A stretch of 64,000 nucleotides of DNA from JAPSGM01 sp963777045 (GTDB taxonomy: Bacteria > Chloroflexota > Limnocylindria > QHBO01). The translations under genes were made by a program, and so were the position numbers. The notes below the pieces were generated by a model. That model did not search any database. It saw only the letters and a program-made list of their open reading frames with translations, and had not been told where the DNA came from. The stretch covers positions 124,001-188,000 of the forward strand of contig CAVZPD010000022.1 in assembly GCA_963777045.1 (NCBI GenBank), read 5' to 3'. How positions within the stretch are numbered: position 1 is the first letter of the stretch; the number at the start of each line of letters is the position of its first letter. Below, in pieces: positions 1 through 8,089 of the stretch.

Positions 1-1
1 G

Positions 2-526
2 CTGATCGAGGCCGCCAGGGCCGTCCCCGCCGGCCGCTCTCCGAGGCACCGTGGAGCGGAACGCCTGCTGCTCGACGACCGCCAGATGCTGGAGGTGGTC
101 GAGGCGTTGGCGAGGGCCGGGCGTGTCGTCCAGGAGGGACGCCGCATCCGGCTGGCCGAGCGCGCGCCGTCGCTCGACGGCGAGATGCGGGAGCGGGTGG
201 ATCGGCTGGTGGTGGGGCTGACGGCGGCGCGCGCCGAGCCGCCACGGGTCGATTCGCTTGCCGCCCGGCTGGGCATCCCGCCGCCGGTCATCGACCAGCT
301 GCGGACGGCTGGGGAGCTGCTGCAGGCCGCGCCGGGGATCGACTATCCCCGCGAGTCGTGGGAAGCGCTGCGGGCACGCCTGGAGCGGGTGTCGGCGACC
401 GGTCCGCTGACCGTGGCCCGCGTGCGCGACGCGCTGCATACCAGCCGGCGCCATGCGGAGGCGCTGCTCTCCCTGCGCCGGGCCGAGGCGGATCGGGCCA
501 AGAAGTCTCGTCGCCGAGGCGGCTGA
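2..526 (+). CDS. selB: SelB C-terminal fragment (selenocysteine-specific elongation factor), 5'-truncated by the window edge
   Basis: The reading frame is open from the first bases to a TGA at 524-526. About 174 residues are present. They look like the tandem winged-helix tail of SelB, the factor that brings Sec-tRNA to UGA codons by binding the SECIS hairpin. The clearest mark is the last winged helix, with TVARVRDALHTSRRHAEALL resembling the family pattern of TVAxxRDxLGTSRKYAxALL. After this the family normally continues with a short LD...TRR-GD segment; here the tail is instead a basic run ending KKSRRRGG, so the extreme C-terminus is divergent or frameshifted. The GTPase domains lie outside the window. 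Family assignment is moderate because only the tail is visible. Confidence 0.6.
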   Translation: MIEAARAVPAGRSPRHRGAERLLLDDRQMLEVVEALARAGRVVQEGRRIRLAERAPSLDGEMRERVDRLVVGLTAARAEPPRVDSLAARLGIPPPVIDQLRTAGELLQAAPGIDYPRESWEALRARLERVSATGPLTVARVRDALHTSRRHAEALLSLRRAEADRAKKSRRRGG

Positions 527-542
527 GCTGCATCGCTGGCGC

Positions 543-557
543 GACAGCCGAGCTGTC
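543..557. repeat. Short inverted repeat after selB
   Basis: GACAGC and GCTGTC form perfect 6-bp arms around a 3-nt centre between the selB stop and the helicase gene. It could be a weak terminator or a protein site; no U-tract follows it. Confidence 0.3.
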
Positions 558-598
558 CGATAAGCGTGTGATAACGGTCCGGTGAATGCCTCCTGGGC

Positions 599-604
599 TA
601 CCAT
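599..604 (+). promoter_or_regulatory. -10 element TACCAT for the helicase-nuclease gene (leaderless type)
   Basis: TACCAT in the context GGCTACCATCG lies 7 nt before the GTG at 612, so transcription would begin at or next to the start codon. The same GGCTACCATCG string precedes aspS near 59101. No -35 is evident. Confidence 0.5.
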
Positions 605-611
605 CGAGGAC

Positions 612-3600
612 GTGCCAGCCGTGGTGCCGTCACCGGACCAGCTCCCGATCTTCGAGGAGCTGTCCGCCCCACCGCCGAAACGGCGCGCCGGCCACCTCCG
701 GATCCAGCCACCGCTGCTCGCCGACCTGACGTCCCGCCAGCGGAAGGCGGTCACCCACGGCGAGGGGCCGCTGCTCATCGTCGCCGGCGCCGGTACCGGC
801 AAGACCACCGTCATCAGCAGGCGCATCGCCTGGCTGATCGCCGAGAAGAAGGCTCGCCCGTCGGAGATCCTGGCGCTCACCTTCACGGATCGAGCGGCCC
901 TCGAGATGACCGAGCGCGTGGATCGCCTGGTGCCGTATGGCTACACCGATACGGTCATCAGCACCTTCCACGCCTTCGGTGATCGGCTCCTCCGCGAGCA
1001 CGCGCTGGAGGCCGGCCTCTCTGATCGGTCGACCGTTCTTTCGCGCGCCGAGCAGGTGATCTTCCTGCGCGAGCACCTCTTCGACCTGCCGCTGCAGCGG
1101 TTCAGGCCGCTCGGCGATCCGACCCGCTTCCTGCATGCGCTGGTGACGCTCATCAGCCGCGCCAGGGACGAAGACGTCTCACCCGGTGAGTACCGCGCGG
1201 CCGTGGCGCAACTCGTGGCTCGCTCCGCCGCGGAACCGGACGATGCGGCACTCGCCGAGGAGGCGGCGCGACAGATCGAGCTCGCCGGGCTGTACGAGGC
1301 GTACGAGGGGCTGATGCGTTCGCGCGATCGCCTCGACTTCGGCGACCAGGTCAGCCTGGCGCTGCGGCTGCTCCGCGAGCACCCCGCCGTCCTGGAGCAG
1401 GAACGGAAGCGCTTCCGCTACATCCTGGTCGACGAGTTCCAGGACACGAACCACGCCCAGTTCGAGCTGGTGAAGCTGCTGGCCGGCTCCCCGCGGGCCA
1501 GCGTGACGGTGGTCGGGGATGACGACCAGAGCATCTACCGCTTCCGGGGCGCGGCCCTCTCGAACATCCTGGGATTCCGCGCTGCCTATCCTCGCAGCGC
1601 GAGCGTGGTCCTCAACGACAACTTCCGCAGTCGTCAGCCCATCCTCGATGCCGCCTATCGCCTGATCCGCCACAACGACCCCGATCGGCTCGAGGCGCGA
1701 GAAGGCCTCGACAAGCGCCTGGCCGCCCGGGCCGCCTTCTCGCGTCCGGCACGCGCCCATGGCCCGATCGAGATGCTCGCGTTTGGTACCGGGTCGGATG
1801 AGGCGGACGCGACCGCCGAGCGGATATCCGCCGCCGTGCGAGAGGGCAGACCTGCGGGGGACCACGCCATCTTGGTGCGGACCAACCGCGACGCCGAGCC
1901 GATCCTGCGGTCGCTCAACATGGTGGGCCTCCCGTGGCGGTTCTCAGGCACTGCCGGCCTCTACCGGCAGCCCGAGGTCAGGCTGCTGGTGAGCTTCCTG
2001 CGGGCGGTCAACGACGCGCAGGACTCGGTCAGCTGCTACGACCTCGCCACCTGCGAGATCTTCGGCCTGGACGCGGCGGACGTCACCGCGGCCCTGAATG
2101 CGGCGACCCGCCGCCGCACCAGCCTGGAAACGGCCCTGCGCAGCGTGGTCGACCGGGGAGACGGCGCGGCGTTCGGTGAGCGCCCGGTCCAGGTCGTGCG
2201 GAAGCTTCTCGAGACCATCGACAGTCATCGCGCAATGAGCGCGGATCGAACCACCGGCGAGGTGCTCTACCACTTCGTCTCGTCGAGTGGGTGGCTGGGA
2301 CGGCTGGCGCGCGAGGCAAGGGAGGCTGGCGAGGAGCGGCTGGCGAACGTGGCTCGGTTCTTCGAGATCGTGCGCCGCCAATCGGCCCTCCTGCGCGACG
2401 ACCGGCTGCCGTTCCTGGTCGCGCAGCTCGACACCCTGATCGAGGTCGGGGACGACCCGTCGACCGCGGAGGTCGAGCCGGACGAGGGCGATGCCGTTCA
2501 CGTGCTCACCTACCACAAGGCGAAGGGCCTGGAGTTTCCGGTGGTCTTCATGGTCGGACTGGTGGACGACCGCTTCCCCACGCGCAGCCGCGGCGACCAG
2601 CTGCCGCTCCCCGAGGCGCTGGTCCGCGACTCACTGCCCGCCGGCGACCACCACGAGGCGGAGGAGCGGCGGCTCTTCTACGTTGGCATGACGCGGGCAC
2701 GCGAGGAGCTCGTGATGAGCTGGGCGCGAGACTACGGCGGCCGCCAGGCGCGGCGCATGAGCCCCTTCGTCCAGGAGGCGCTCGACCTTGCCCCCGCGAC
2801 GCCATCCGAGTCGCTGCGTCCATCCATCGAGCAGCGGCTGGCGCGCCACGACCGTCGGGCGGCGGCCAGCCGCCCGGAGCGGGCAACGCCGAGGTTGGGC
2901 GAGAAGCAGCTGAACCTCAGCTACGGGCAGGTCAGCGACTACCTCGACTGCCCGGCCCGCTACCGCTACGCGCACCTCATCCGCATCCCGACGCCGGCGT
3001 CGCATCAGATGGCCTACGGAAGGGCGCTGCATGCCGCCGTGCAGGCGTTCCACCGCCGCCAGATGGCCGGCGGCAGCATGAGCCGTGCGGAGCTGCGCGC
3101 GGAGCTGGACGCAACGTGGGAATCGGTCGGTTTCCTGACACGGGAGCACGAGGAGGCCCGGCTGCGCGCGGCGCGGGAGGTCCTGGATCGCTTCTGGGAC
3201 GAGCAGCAGCGGGACCCCGCGCGGCCGACGGCCATCGAGCAGGACTTCGCGGCCGTGCTCGGGCGAGATCGCGTGCGCGGGCGCTACGACAGGGTCGATC
3301 GCGAGGACGACGGCCGGGTAACGATCACCGACTACAAGTCCTCCGACGTCCGGGATCCCGCGACCGCCAACCGACGCGCGAGGGAGTCGCTGCAGCTCTC
3401 CATCTACGCCCTCGCCTACGAGTCCCAGCACGGCAAGCCGCCGGACGAGCTCGCCCTGCACTTCCTGGAGTCCGGCATCGTTGGTCGGGTTCAACCCACG
3501 GCCCGCCGCCTCGAACGCGCATCGGAGCAGATCTCCGCCGTGGGCGAGGGTATCCGCGAGGGCCGGTTCGAGGCGAACCCGTCGCCCATGCGCTGCGGGT

Positions 3601-3641
3601 TCTGTCCCTTCAGGGAGATCTGCCCGGACTCCGCGCGGTGA
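612..3641 (+). CDS. UvrD/PcrA-type SF1 helicase fused to a PD-(D/E)XK nuclease with an Fe-S cysteine motif (AddB/AdnB-like)
   Basis: This 1009-aa protein joins an SF1A helicase to a RecB-like nuclease. Helicase motifs appear in order: Walker A GAGTGKTT near residue 60, DEFQDTN near 273, the GDDDQSIYRFRG motif, TYHKAKGLEFP, and FYVGMTRARE. From about residue 765 comes a PDDEXK_1 domain with TITDYKSSD as the catalytic core. One cysteine near 780 (DCPARY) and three near the end (CGFCPFREIC) match the 4Fe-4S staple of AddB/AdnB nucleases. The likely role is processing of double-strand breaks. GTG at 612 is preferred because a -10 box sits 7 nt upstream; an in-frame GTG at 582 is the alternative. 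No partner helicase-nuclease subunit is adjacent. Confidence 0.85.
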   Translation: MPAVVPSPDQLPIFEELSAPPPKRRAGHLRIQPPLLADLTSRQRKAVTHGEGPLLIVAGAGTGKTTVISRRIAWLIAEKKARPSEILALTFTDRAALEMTERVDRLVPYGYTDTVISTFHAFGDRLLREHALEAGLSDRSTVLSRAEQVIFLREHLFDLPLQRFRPLGDPTRFLHALVTLISRARDEDVSPGEYRAAVAQLVARSAAEPDDAALAEEAARQIELAGLYEAYEGLMRSRDRLDFGDQVSLALRLLREHPAVLEQERKRFRYILVDEFQDTNHAQFELVKLLAGSPRASVTVVGDDDQSIYRFRGAALSNILGFRAAYPRSASVVLNDNFRSRQPILDAAYRLIRHNDPDRLEAREGLDKRLAARAAFSRPARAHGPIEMLAFGTGSDEADATAERISAAVREGRPAGDHAILVRTNRDAEPILRSLNMVGLPWRFSGTAGLYRQPEVRLLVSFLRAVNDAQDSVSCYDLATCEIFGLDAADVTAALNAATRRRTSLETALRSVVDRGDGAAFGERPVQVVRKLLETIDSHRAMSADRTTGEVLYHFVSSSGWLGRLAREAREAGEERLANVARFFEIVRRQSALLRDDRLPFLVAQLDTLIEVGDDPSTAEVEPDEGDAVHVLTYHKAKGLEFPVVFMVGLVDDRFPTRSRGDQLPLPEALVRDSLPAGDHHEAEERRLFYVGMTRAREELVMSWARDYGGRQARRMSPFVQEALDLAPATPSESLRPSIEQRLARHDRRAAASRPERATPRLGEKQLNLSYGQVSDYLDCPARYRYAHLIRIPTPASHQMAYGRALHAAVQAFHRRQMAGGSMSRAELRAELDATWESVGFLTREHEEARLRAAREVLDRFWDEQQRDPARPTAIEQDFAAVLGRDRVRGRYDRVDREDDGRVTITDYKSSDVRDPATANRRARESLQLSIYALAYESQHGKPPDELALHFLESGIVGRVQPTARRLERASEQISAVGEGIREGRFEANPSPMRCGFCPFREICPDSAR

Positions 3642-3645
3642 TCCC

Positions 3646-4053
3646 GTGAGCGGTCGACTGCGCCTGGCCCTCGCCTTCGTGTTCCTGCTCGGCGTCCTGT
3701 GCGTGGTGGTGCTGCTCGCCTACGCGGGTGCCGCCTGCGCCACCGACCTGCCGGGAGCACCGTGCCCGGAAGCCGGTCAGCACCGGGCCACCGTCGTCGC
3801 GCTGGCCGCGGTCGGCGCCACGCTGCTGGTGGTGCCGTTCGCCTTTCTCGCCGAGTTCGCCTCGCGCCGGCGGATCGTCTACCGCGGCATGTGGGGACGG
3901 GCACTGCGACGCGGCCTGTTGGCCGGCCTGGCGGTGGGCGCCCTCGCCGGACTGCGGCTCGGGGGTGCGCTGTCCGTTCCGTCGGCGCTCTTCGTGGTGC
4001 TGATGCTTGGCCTGCTCGAGTGGTTCACCATGCGGCGCTTCGACCTGCCGTGA
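3646..4053 (+). CDS. Small four-helix membrane protein of unknown function
   Basis: The frame starts at GTG 3646, 4 nt after the helicase stop, and encodes 135 residues. There are four hydrophobic segments, at about residues 4-25, 45-68, 88-103 and 110-125. Two cysteines fall in the short first external loop (AACATDLPGAPC). I recognise no family. It overlaps the next gene by 4 nt (GTGA), so it is probably co-translated with the methyltransferase. Confidence 0.6.
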   Translation: MSGRLRLALAFVFLLGVLCVVVLLAYAGAACATDLPGAPCPEAGQHRATVVALAAVGATLLVVPFAFLAEFASRRRIVYRGMWGRALRRGLLAGLAVGALAGLRLGGALSVPSALFVVLMLGLLEWFTMRRFDLP

Positions 4054-4877
4054 GCGCCGACATCTTCGGCGGCCAGCCGGGTGACCCGGACCTGCTCGCG
4101 GCGATCTACGACCTGGAGCACGACGAGGTCGTCGAGGATCTCGCCTTCTACCGCGAGCTGGCGAGTCGGGCGGGCGGCGCCGTGCTCGATCTCGGGTGTG
4201 GATCCGGACGGCTCTTCGCCAGCCTCCTCCAGCGGTCGGTGGAGCGCGTGGTCGGCGTTGACGGCAGCCCGGCGCTGCTGCGGCGCGCGCAGGAGCGGAT
4301 CAAGGGGTTGCCGGAGCTGGAGGAGGCCGAGCACGCGGGGCGTCTGGGCCTGTGGCAGGGAGACGTGCGCCACCTCGAGCGTGAACGCCTGCGCGAGGCG
4401 CTCGGCGCCAGGGCGTCGCTGGTGGTGCTCGCCGGTGTCCTGCCGCACCTCGACGGGCCGGAAGAGGCGCTCGCGCTGTTCACCGGCCTGCGACCGCTCC
4501 TCGCTCCGAAGGGGGTCGCGGTCCTCGACGACATCGGGCCCGGACAGCTGCCGGAGCGGGACCTGCCGCTCTCCGTCGACTGGCGGCGCACGGTGGACGG
4601 CAGGCAGGTGGTGCGGCGCAGCGAGCTCCTGATCCGCAAGGCGCCCGAGGGACTTCGGGTCGCCTTCTCGACCCTGGTCGATGTAGGACAACCCGATGGT
4701 ACGATAGCGCGGCTTCCGGCCAGCCATCGGCTCTGGTATCCATCTGATGACGCGCTCACCGCACTCGTCGGGAAGGCCGGCCTGGCGGTGGAGCTGACCT
4801 ACGGCTCGCACGACCTCGAGGCACTGGTCACTGACAGTGACCGCCGCATCTTCCTCGTCCGTCGCGCTGCGGGATGA
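4050..4877 (+). CDS. Class I SAM-dependent methyltransferase
   Basis: This 275-aa protein starts at a GTG overlapping the stop of the membrane protein gene. Residues 45-60 carry the SAM-binding motif I, AVLDLGCGSGRLF, followed by VVGVDGS as motif II and a VVLAGVLPHLDGPEEAL segment resembling motif IV. This is a Rossmann-fold small-molecule-type methyltransferase (Methyltransf_25/11-like). The C-terminal third is beta-rich and family-specific, and the substrate cannot be inferred. The frame is clear from the 4-bp overlap and from continuous homology to the end. Confidence 0.8.
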   Translation: MSADIFGGQPGDPDLLAAIYDLEHDEVVEDLAFYRELASRAGGAVLDLGCGSGRLFASLLQRSVERVVGVDGSPALLRRAQERIKGLPELEEAEHAGRLGLWQGDVRHLERERLREALGARASLVVLAGVLPHLDGPEEALALFTGLRPLLAPKGVAVLDDIGPGQLPERDLPLSVDWRRTVDGRQVVRRSELLIRKAPEGLRVAFSTLVDVGQPDGTIARLPASHRLWYPSDDALTALVGKAGLAVELTYGSHDLEALVTDSDRRIFLVRRAAG

Positions 4878-4919
4878 TGGGGAGAAGCGTCCGCAGCGGC
4901 GGGCGGAGCAAGGTGAGGA

Positions 4920-6071
4920 ATGGCAGCAGAGCAGATTCGGCTCCTGGTCGTGGAAGACGTGCCGCAGGTGGCGTCGCACATGCGCTCCCTGCTCCAGGCG
5001 CAGTCCCAGATCAAGATGCTCGACGTCGTACATGCCGGTGAGCAGGCCCTGGCCGCTGTCAACGAGCTGAAGCCGGACATCGTGATCGTCGACGCGCTGC
5101 TCCAGGGCCGCACCTCGGGACAGCAGGTGGCCCACTCCATCCGCGAGGCGCAGCCGCAGGTGGGCGTCGTCATGGTGACGGTCCCGCAGAATCCCGTGCG
5201 CGAGGACCCGAGCCGGGGCGTCGACGCCATCCTGAAGATGCCGTTCAGCGGCTTCGACCTCACAACCATCGTGCGCAGGACCTACGAGGAGCGTACCGCC
5301 GAGGCGTCGCGCACCGGCTGCATGATGGTCAGCCTCTTCTCCCCGAAGGGCGGCGTGGGCCGGACCACGATCGCCTACAACCTGTCCGTCGCGCTCGGCG
5401 CGGCGGGGCACAAGGTGTGCCTGGTTGACGGCTCCCTGCAGTTCAGCGATCTGCGTGGCCTCCTGCGCGTTCCGGCCACCGCGCCATCGCTCGTCAACCT
5501 TCCGACGGATCGCATCCGCGGGTCCGACGTGGACGAGGTCGCGTGGAAGGACCCGACCGGGATCGACATCCTGCTGGCACCACCGCGCGTCGAGATGGCC
5601 GAGATGGTGACCGTACGCGACATCGAGAAGGTCCTGAGCATCCTGCGCCAGCTGTACGACTTCGTCATCGTCGATACCCGCGCCGCGCTCTCCGACGATG
5701 TCCTCGTCTTCCTGGATGCCTCCGACCTGATCCTGCAGGTTCTGACCTACGACTCCATGGCCATCCGCAGCCTGGCCATGGCGGCCGAGGCGTTCGACGC
5801 CATCGGCTATCCGCCCTCCAAGCTGGCCACCGTGGTGAACCGCGCCGACTCGGCAGGCGGGTTCGCCAGGGCCGATGTCGAGGCGGCCATCGGTCGCGCC
5901 ATCGACTACGAGGTCGTCTCCGATGGAAAGCTGGTCGTTGCTGCCAACAACGAGGGCGTTCCCTTCGTCGCCGGCAGCCCGGACGCGCCGATCTCGCAGA
6001 GCATCGTGCGCTTGGCCGATTCGCTCGGCGCGCACCTCCGCGAGCGCTTGCCGGCGCTCGCCCACCACTGA
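4920..6071 (+). CDS. CpaE/TadZ-type pilus-assembly ATPase (receiver-like domain plus MinD-type ATPase)
   Basis: The 383-aa protein has an N-terminal CheY-like domain (residues 5-125) with LLVVEDVPQV, the phospho-acceptor region IVIVDALL and a conserved lysine in ILKMPF. A ParA/MinD ATPase follows, with deviant Walker A SPKGGVGRTT near 140 and DFVIVDTRAAL as Walker B. This is the architecture of CpaE/TadZ, which positions Flp/Tad pilus machinery at the membrane. AGGTGAGG lies directly before the ATG. A paralogue sits at 37837-39027 and TadE/G genes at 28-30.7 kb. murI follows after 8 nt, so the two may be co-transcribed. Confidence 0.8.
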   Translation: MAAEQIRLLVVEDVPQVASHMRSLLQAQSQIKMLDVVHAGEQALAAVNELKPDIVIVDALLQGRTSGQQVAHSIREAQPQVGVVMVTVPQNPVREDPSRGVDAILKMPFSGFDLTTIVRRTYEERTAEASRTGCMMVSLFSPKGGVGRTTIAYNLSVALGAAGHKVCLVDGSLQFSDLRGLLRVPATAPSLVNLPTDRIRGSDVDEVAWKDPTGIDILLAPPRVEMAEMVTVRDIEKVLSILRQLYDFVIVDTRAALSDDVLVFLDASDLILQVLTYDSMAIRSLAMAAEAFDAIGYPPSKLATVVNRADSAGGFARADVEAAIGRAIDYEVVSDGKLVVAANNEGVPFVAGSPDAPISQSIVRLADSLGAHLRERLPALAHH

Positions 6072-6079
6072 CCGAGTTC

Positions 6080-6907
6080 GTGGCGGCGTCTGGCGACTCG
6101 CGGCCCATCGGAGTCTTCGATTCCGGCGTCGGCGGCCTGACGGTCCTCTCGGAGCTCCACCGCCGGCTGCCAGCAGAGGCCACCGTCTACCTCGGCGACA
6201 ACGCCAGGGCCCCATACGGCCCTCGTGGCGCCGAGGAGGTCCGGCGCTTCACGCAGGAGGGCGTGGGCTGGCTGCTCGGCCAGGACGTGAAGCTGCTCGT
6301 CCTCGCCTGCAACACGGCCACGGCGCGAGCCCTTCCCGACGTCCGCGACCTCTCGCCGGTTCCCGTCCTGGGGGTCGTCCGGCCGGGGGCGGTCGCCGCG
6401 GCAGCTTCGACCCGCGTTGGTCACGTCGGCGTGATCGCGACCGCGGGCACGGTGGCGTCGGGAGCGTATCCCGCGGCCATCGGGGAGGCCGATGCCCGCA
6501 TCCACGTCGCACAGCAGGCCTGTCCTGAGCTCGTCCCGCTGGTCGAATCCGGCCTCCTCGAGGGCGCGGCCACCGACGGTGCGGTGCAAAGCTACCTGGC
6601 CGAGCTCATGGAACGCGACGAACGGATCGATACCCTGCTGCTCGGCTGCACGCACTACCCGCTGCTGCGCCCCGCCATCGAGCGGGCGGTCGGGGAGGGC
6701 GTCGCCGTCGTGGATTCAGCCTTCACCACCGCGCTCGCCACCGAGGACCTGCTCGACGCCCTCGGGGCGCGGGCCCCGGCCTCGAACGATGCTCGACGGC
6801 ACCGCGTCGCCACGACCGGTGACGTGGCTGCCTTCCGCGCGGTCGCCGAGCGTCTCTTCGGCGATGCCCTTCCCGAGGTCGAGGCGGTCGAGCTCACGCG
6901 CGTCTAG
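6080..6907 (+). CDS. murI: Glutamate racemase
   Basis: MurI makes D-glutamate for peptidoglycan. The protein is 275 aa, the usual length. It shows IGVFDSGVGGLTVL at the N-terminus, YLGDNARAPYG, the first catalytic cysteine in LACNTATA (about residue 76) and the second in LLGCTHYPLLRP (about residue 190). The start is GTG 6080, the only good start between the cpaE stop and the conserved N-terminus. It probably shares a transcript with the upstream cpaE-like gene. Its TAG stop forms part of the -10 box of the next gene. Confidence 0.93.
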   Translation: MAASGDSRPIGVFDSGVGGLTVLSELHRRLPAEATVYLGDNARAPYGPRGAEEVRRFTQEGVGWLLGQDVKLLVLACNTATARALPDVRDLSPVPVLGVVRPGAVAAAASTRVGHVGVIATAGTVASGAYPAAIGEADARIHVAQQACPELVPLVESGLLEGAATDGAVQSYLAELMERDERIDTLLLGCTHYPLLRPAIERAVGEGVAVVDSAFTTALATEDLLDALGARAPASNDARRHRVATTGDVAAFRAVAERLFGDALPEVEAVELTRV

Positions 6908-6910
6908 ACT
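6905..6910 (+). promoter_or_regulatory. -10 element TAGACT for the DUF2342 gene (leaderless type)
   Basis: TAGACT, overlapping the murI stop codon, lies 6 nt before ATG 6917. This spacing places transcription initiation at the start codon. Confidence 0.5.
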
Positions 6911-6916
6911 CGACGC

Positions 6917-8089
6917 ATGACACGTTACGGGAGCCGGCTCGGCGTCGGCATCATGGTCGGCGGAGCACTGGCCCTTGGCGCCAGCGTGGCGCAGCGCGAG
7001 CTGCTGCGTCGTGCCGGGACGCAGCTCATCGACTGGCAGTCCGTGCAGCAGATCGCCCGGCGTCGCCTGGGCCGAGATGCCGCGCCGCTCTCGGCCGCGT
7101 CGCGCGCCGCGGCCGAGGCGTTCTATCGCAAGGTCCTGCTGCAGATCGAGCCCGTCGTCGCCGAGGAGATCGGCGCCAGCCTGCCGGACGCCCTGGAGAC
7201 ACCGGCGGTCGTCGACCGTGCCGCGTGGATCGACCTCAACCTGGCGACCTTCGAGACCCTCTTCGACCGGCTGGAAGCGATCATCGTGGCCCAGCAGTCG
7301 GGCGAGGACACTCCGGGCCGAGCACTGACCAGGATCGTGAACCGGAAGCTCGGGAACCAGCAGCTTGGCTTCCTGATGGCCTTCCTCGCGCGGAAGGTCC
7401 TGGGTCAGTACGACATCAGCCTCCTCGCCGCAGGGCCGGACGTGCGCGGCCGCCTCTACTTCGTGGAGCCGAACATCACCGCCACGGCCAACGCCATGCG
7501 CCTGCCACACGACGAGTTCCGGACCTTCATCGCCCTCCACGAGGCCACGCACGCCTTCGAGTTCGAGGCATATCCCTGGCTGCGGGCGCACTTCACCGGG
7601 CTCGTCGCCGAGTCGATCGAGCAGCTCGCGACTGACTCGAGCGGGCTCGTCGGGCGCCTGCAGAAGGTGCTGGCGCGGCGGGGGAGCGGTCACTGGCTCG
7701 AGCGGCTCATGTCGCCGCAGCAGCTCTCCACGTTCCGGCAGACGCAGGCGATCATGTCGCTGCTGGAGGGGTATTCGAACCACGTCATGAATGCGGCCGG
7801 CGAGCGGCTGCTGCCCGGTTTCCGGCAGATTCATGAGCGCTTCGAGCGTCGAAACAGCGGTCGCAGCGCCATGGAGCGCGCCATCATGCGCCTGACCGGC
7901 CTCGACCTGAAGATGGAGCAGTACGAAGCCGGCGAGCGCTTCGTGGCGCACGTGATCGGAACGCGAGATCGAGCCTTCCTGAACCGGATCTGGGAGGGCG
8001 CCGATCGGCTGCCATCGCTCGACGAGATTCGCGAGCCGGAGCGATGGATCGGTCGCATGGAGAGCGGGATGAACGGAGGCTCGAGCTGA
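6917..8089 (+). CDS. DUF2342 zinc-dependent metallopeptidase-like protein (zincin_2)
   Basis: This 390-aa protein carries a zincin motif HEATH at about residues 208-212 (ALHEATHAFEF), a downstream glutamate-rich helix, and the conserved EGYSNHVMNA segment seen in DUF2342 proteins. The family is found mainly in actinobacteria and chloroflexi and has been tagged as associated with coenzyme F420 biosynthesis; no substrate is known. A hydrophobic segment at the N-terminus (GIMVGGALALGASVA) may be a membrane anchor. The hydroxyacid dehydrogenase gene starts within or at its stop codon. Confidence 0.8.
   Translation: MTRYGSRLGVGIMVGGALALGASVAQRELLRRAGTQLIDWQSVQQIARRRLGRDAAPLSAASRAAAEAFYRKVLLQIEPVVAEEIGASLPDALETPAVVDRAAWIDLNLATFETLFDRLEAIIVAQQSGEDTPGRALTRIVNRKLGNQQLGFLMAFLARKVLGQYDISLLAAGPDVRGRLYFVEPNITATANAMRLPHDEFRTFIALHEATHAFEFEAYPWLRAHFTGLVAESIEQLATDSSGLVGRLQKVLARRGSGHWLERLMSPQQLSTFRQTQAIMSLLEGYSNHVMNAAGERLLPGFRQIHERFERRNSGRSAMERAIMRLTGLDLKMEQYEAGERFVAHVIGTRDRAFLNRIWEGADRLPSLDEIREPERWIGRMESGMNGGSS

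Noticed and set aside
2291..3649. Long alternative-frame open frame inside the helicase-nuclease gene
   Set aside because: It has a low-complexity Gly/Ala/Arg composition typical of shadow frames in GC-rich DNA and no motifs; the other frame has full helicase motifs.
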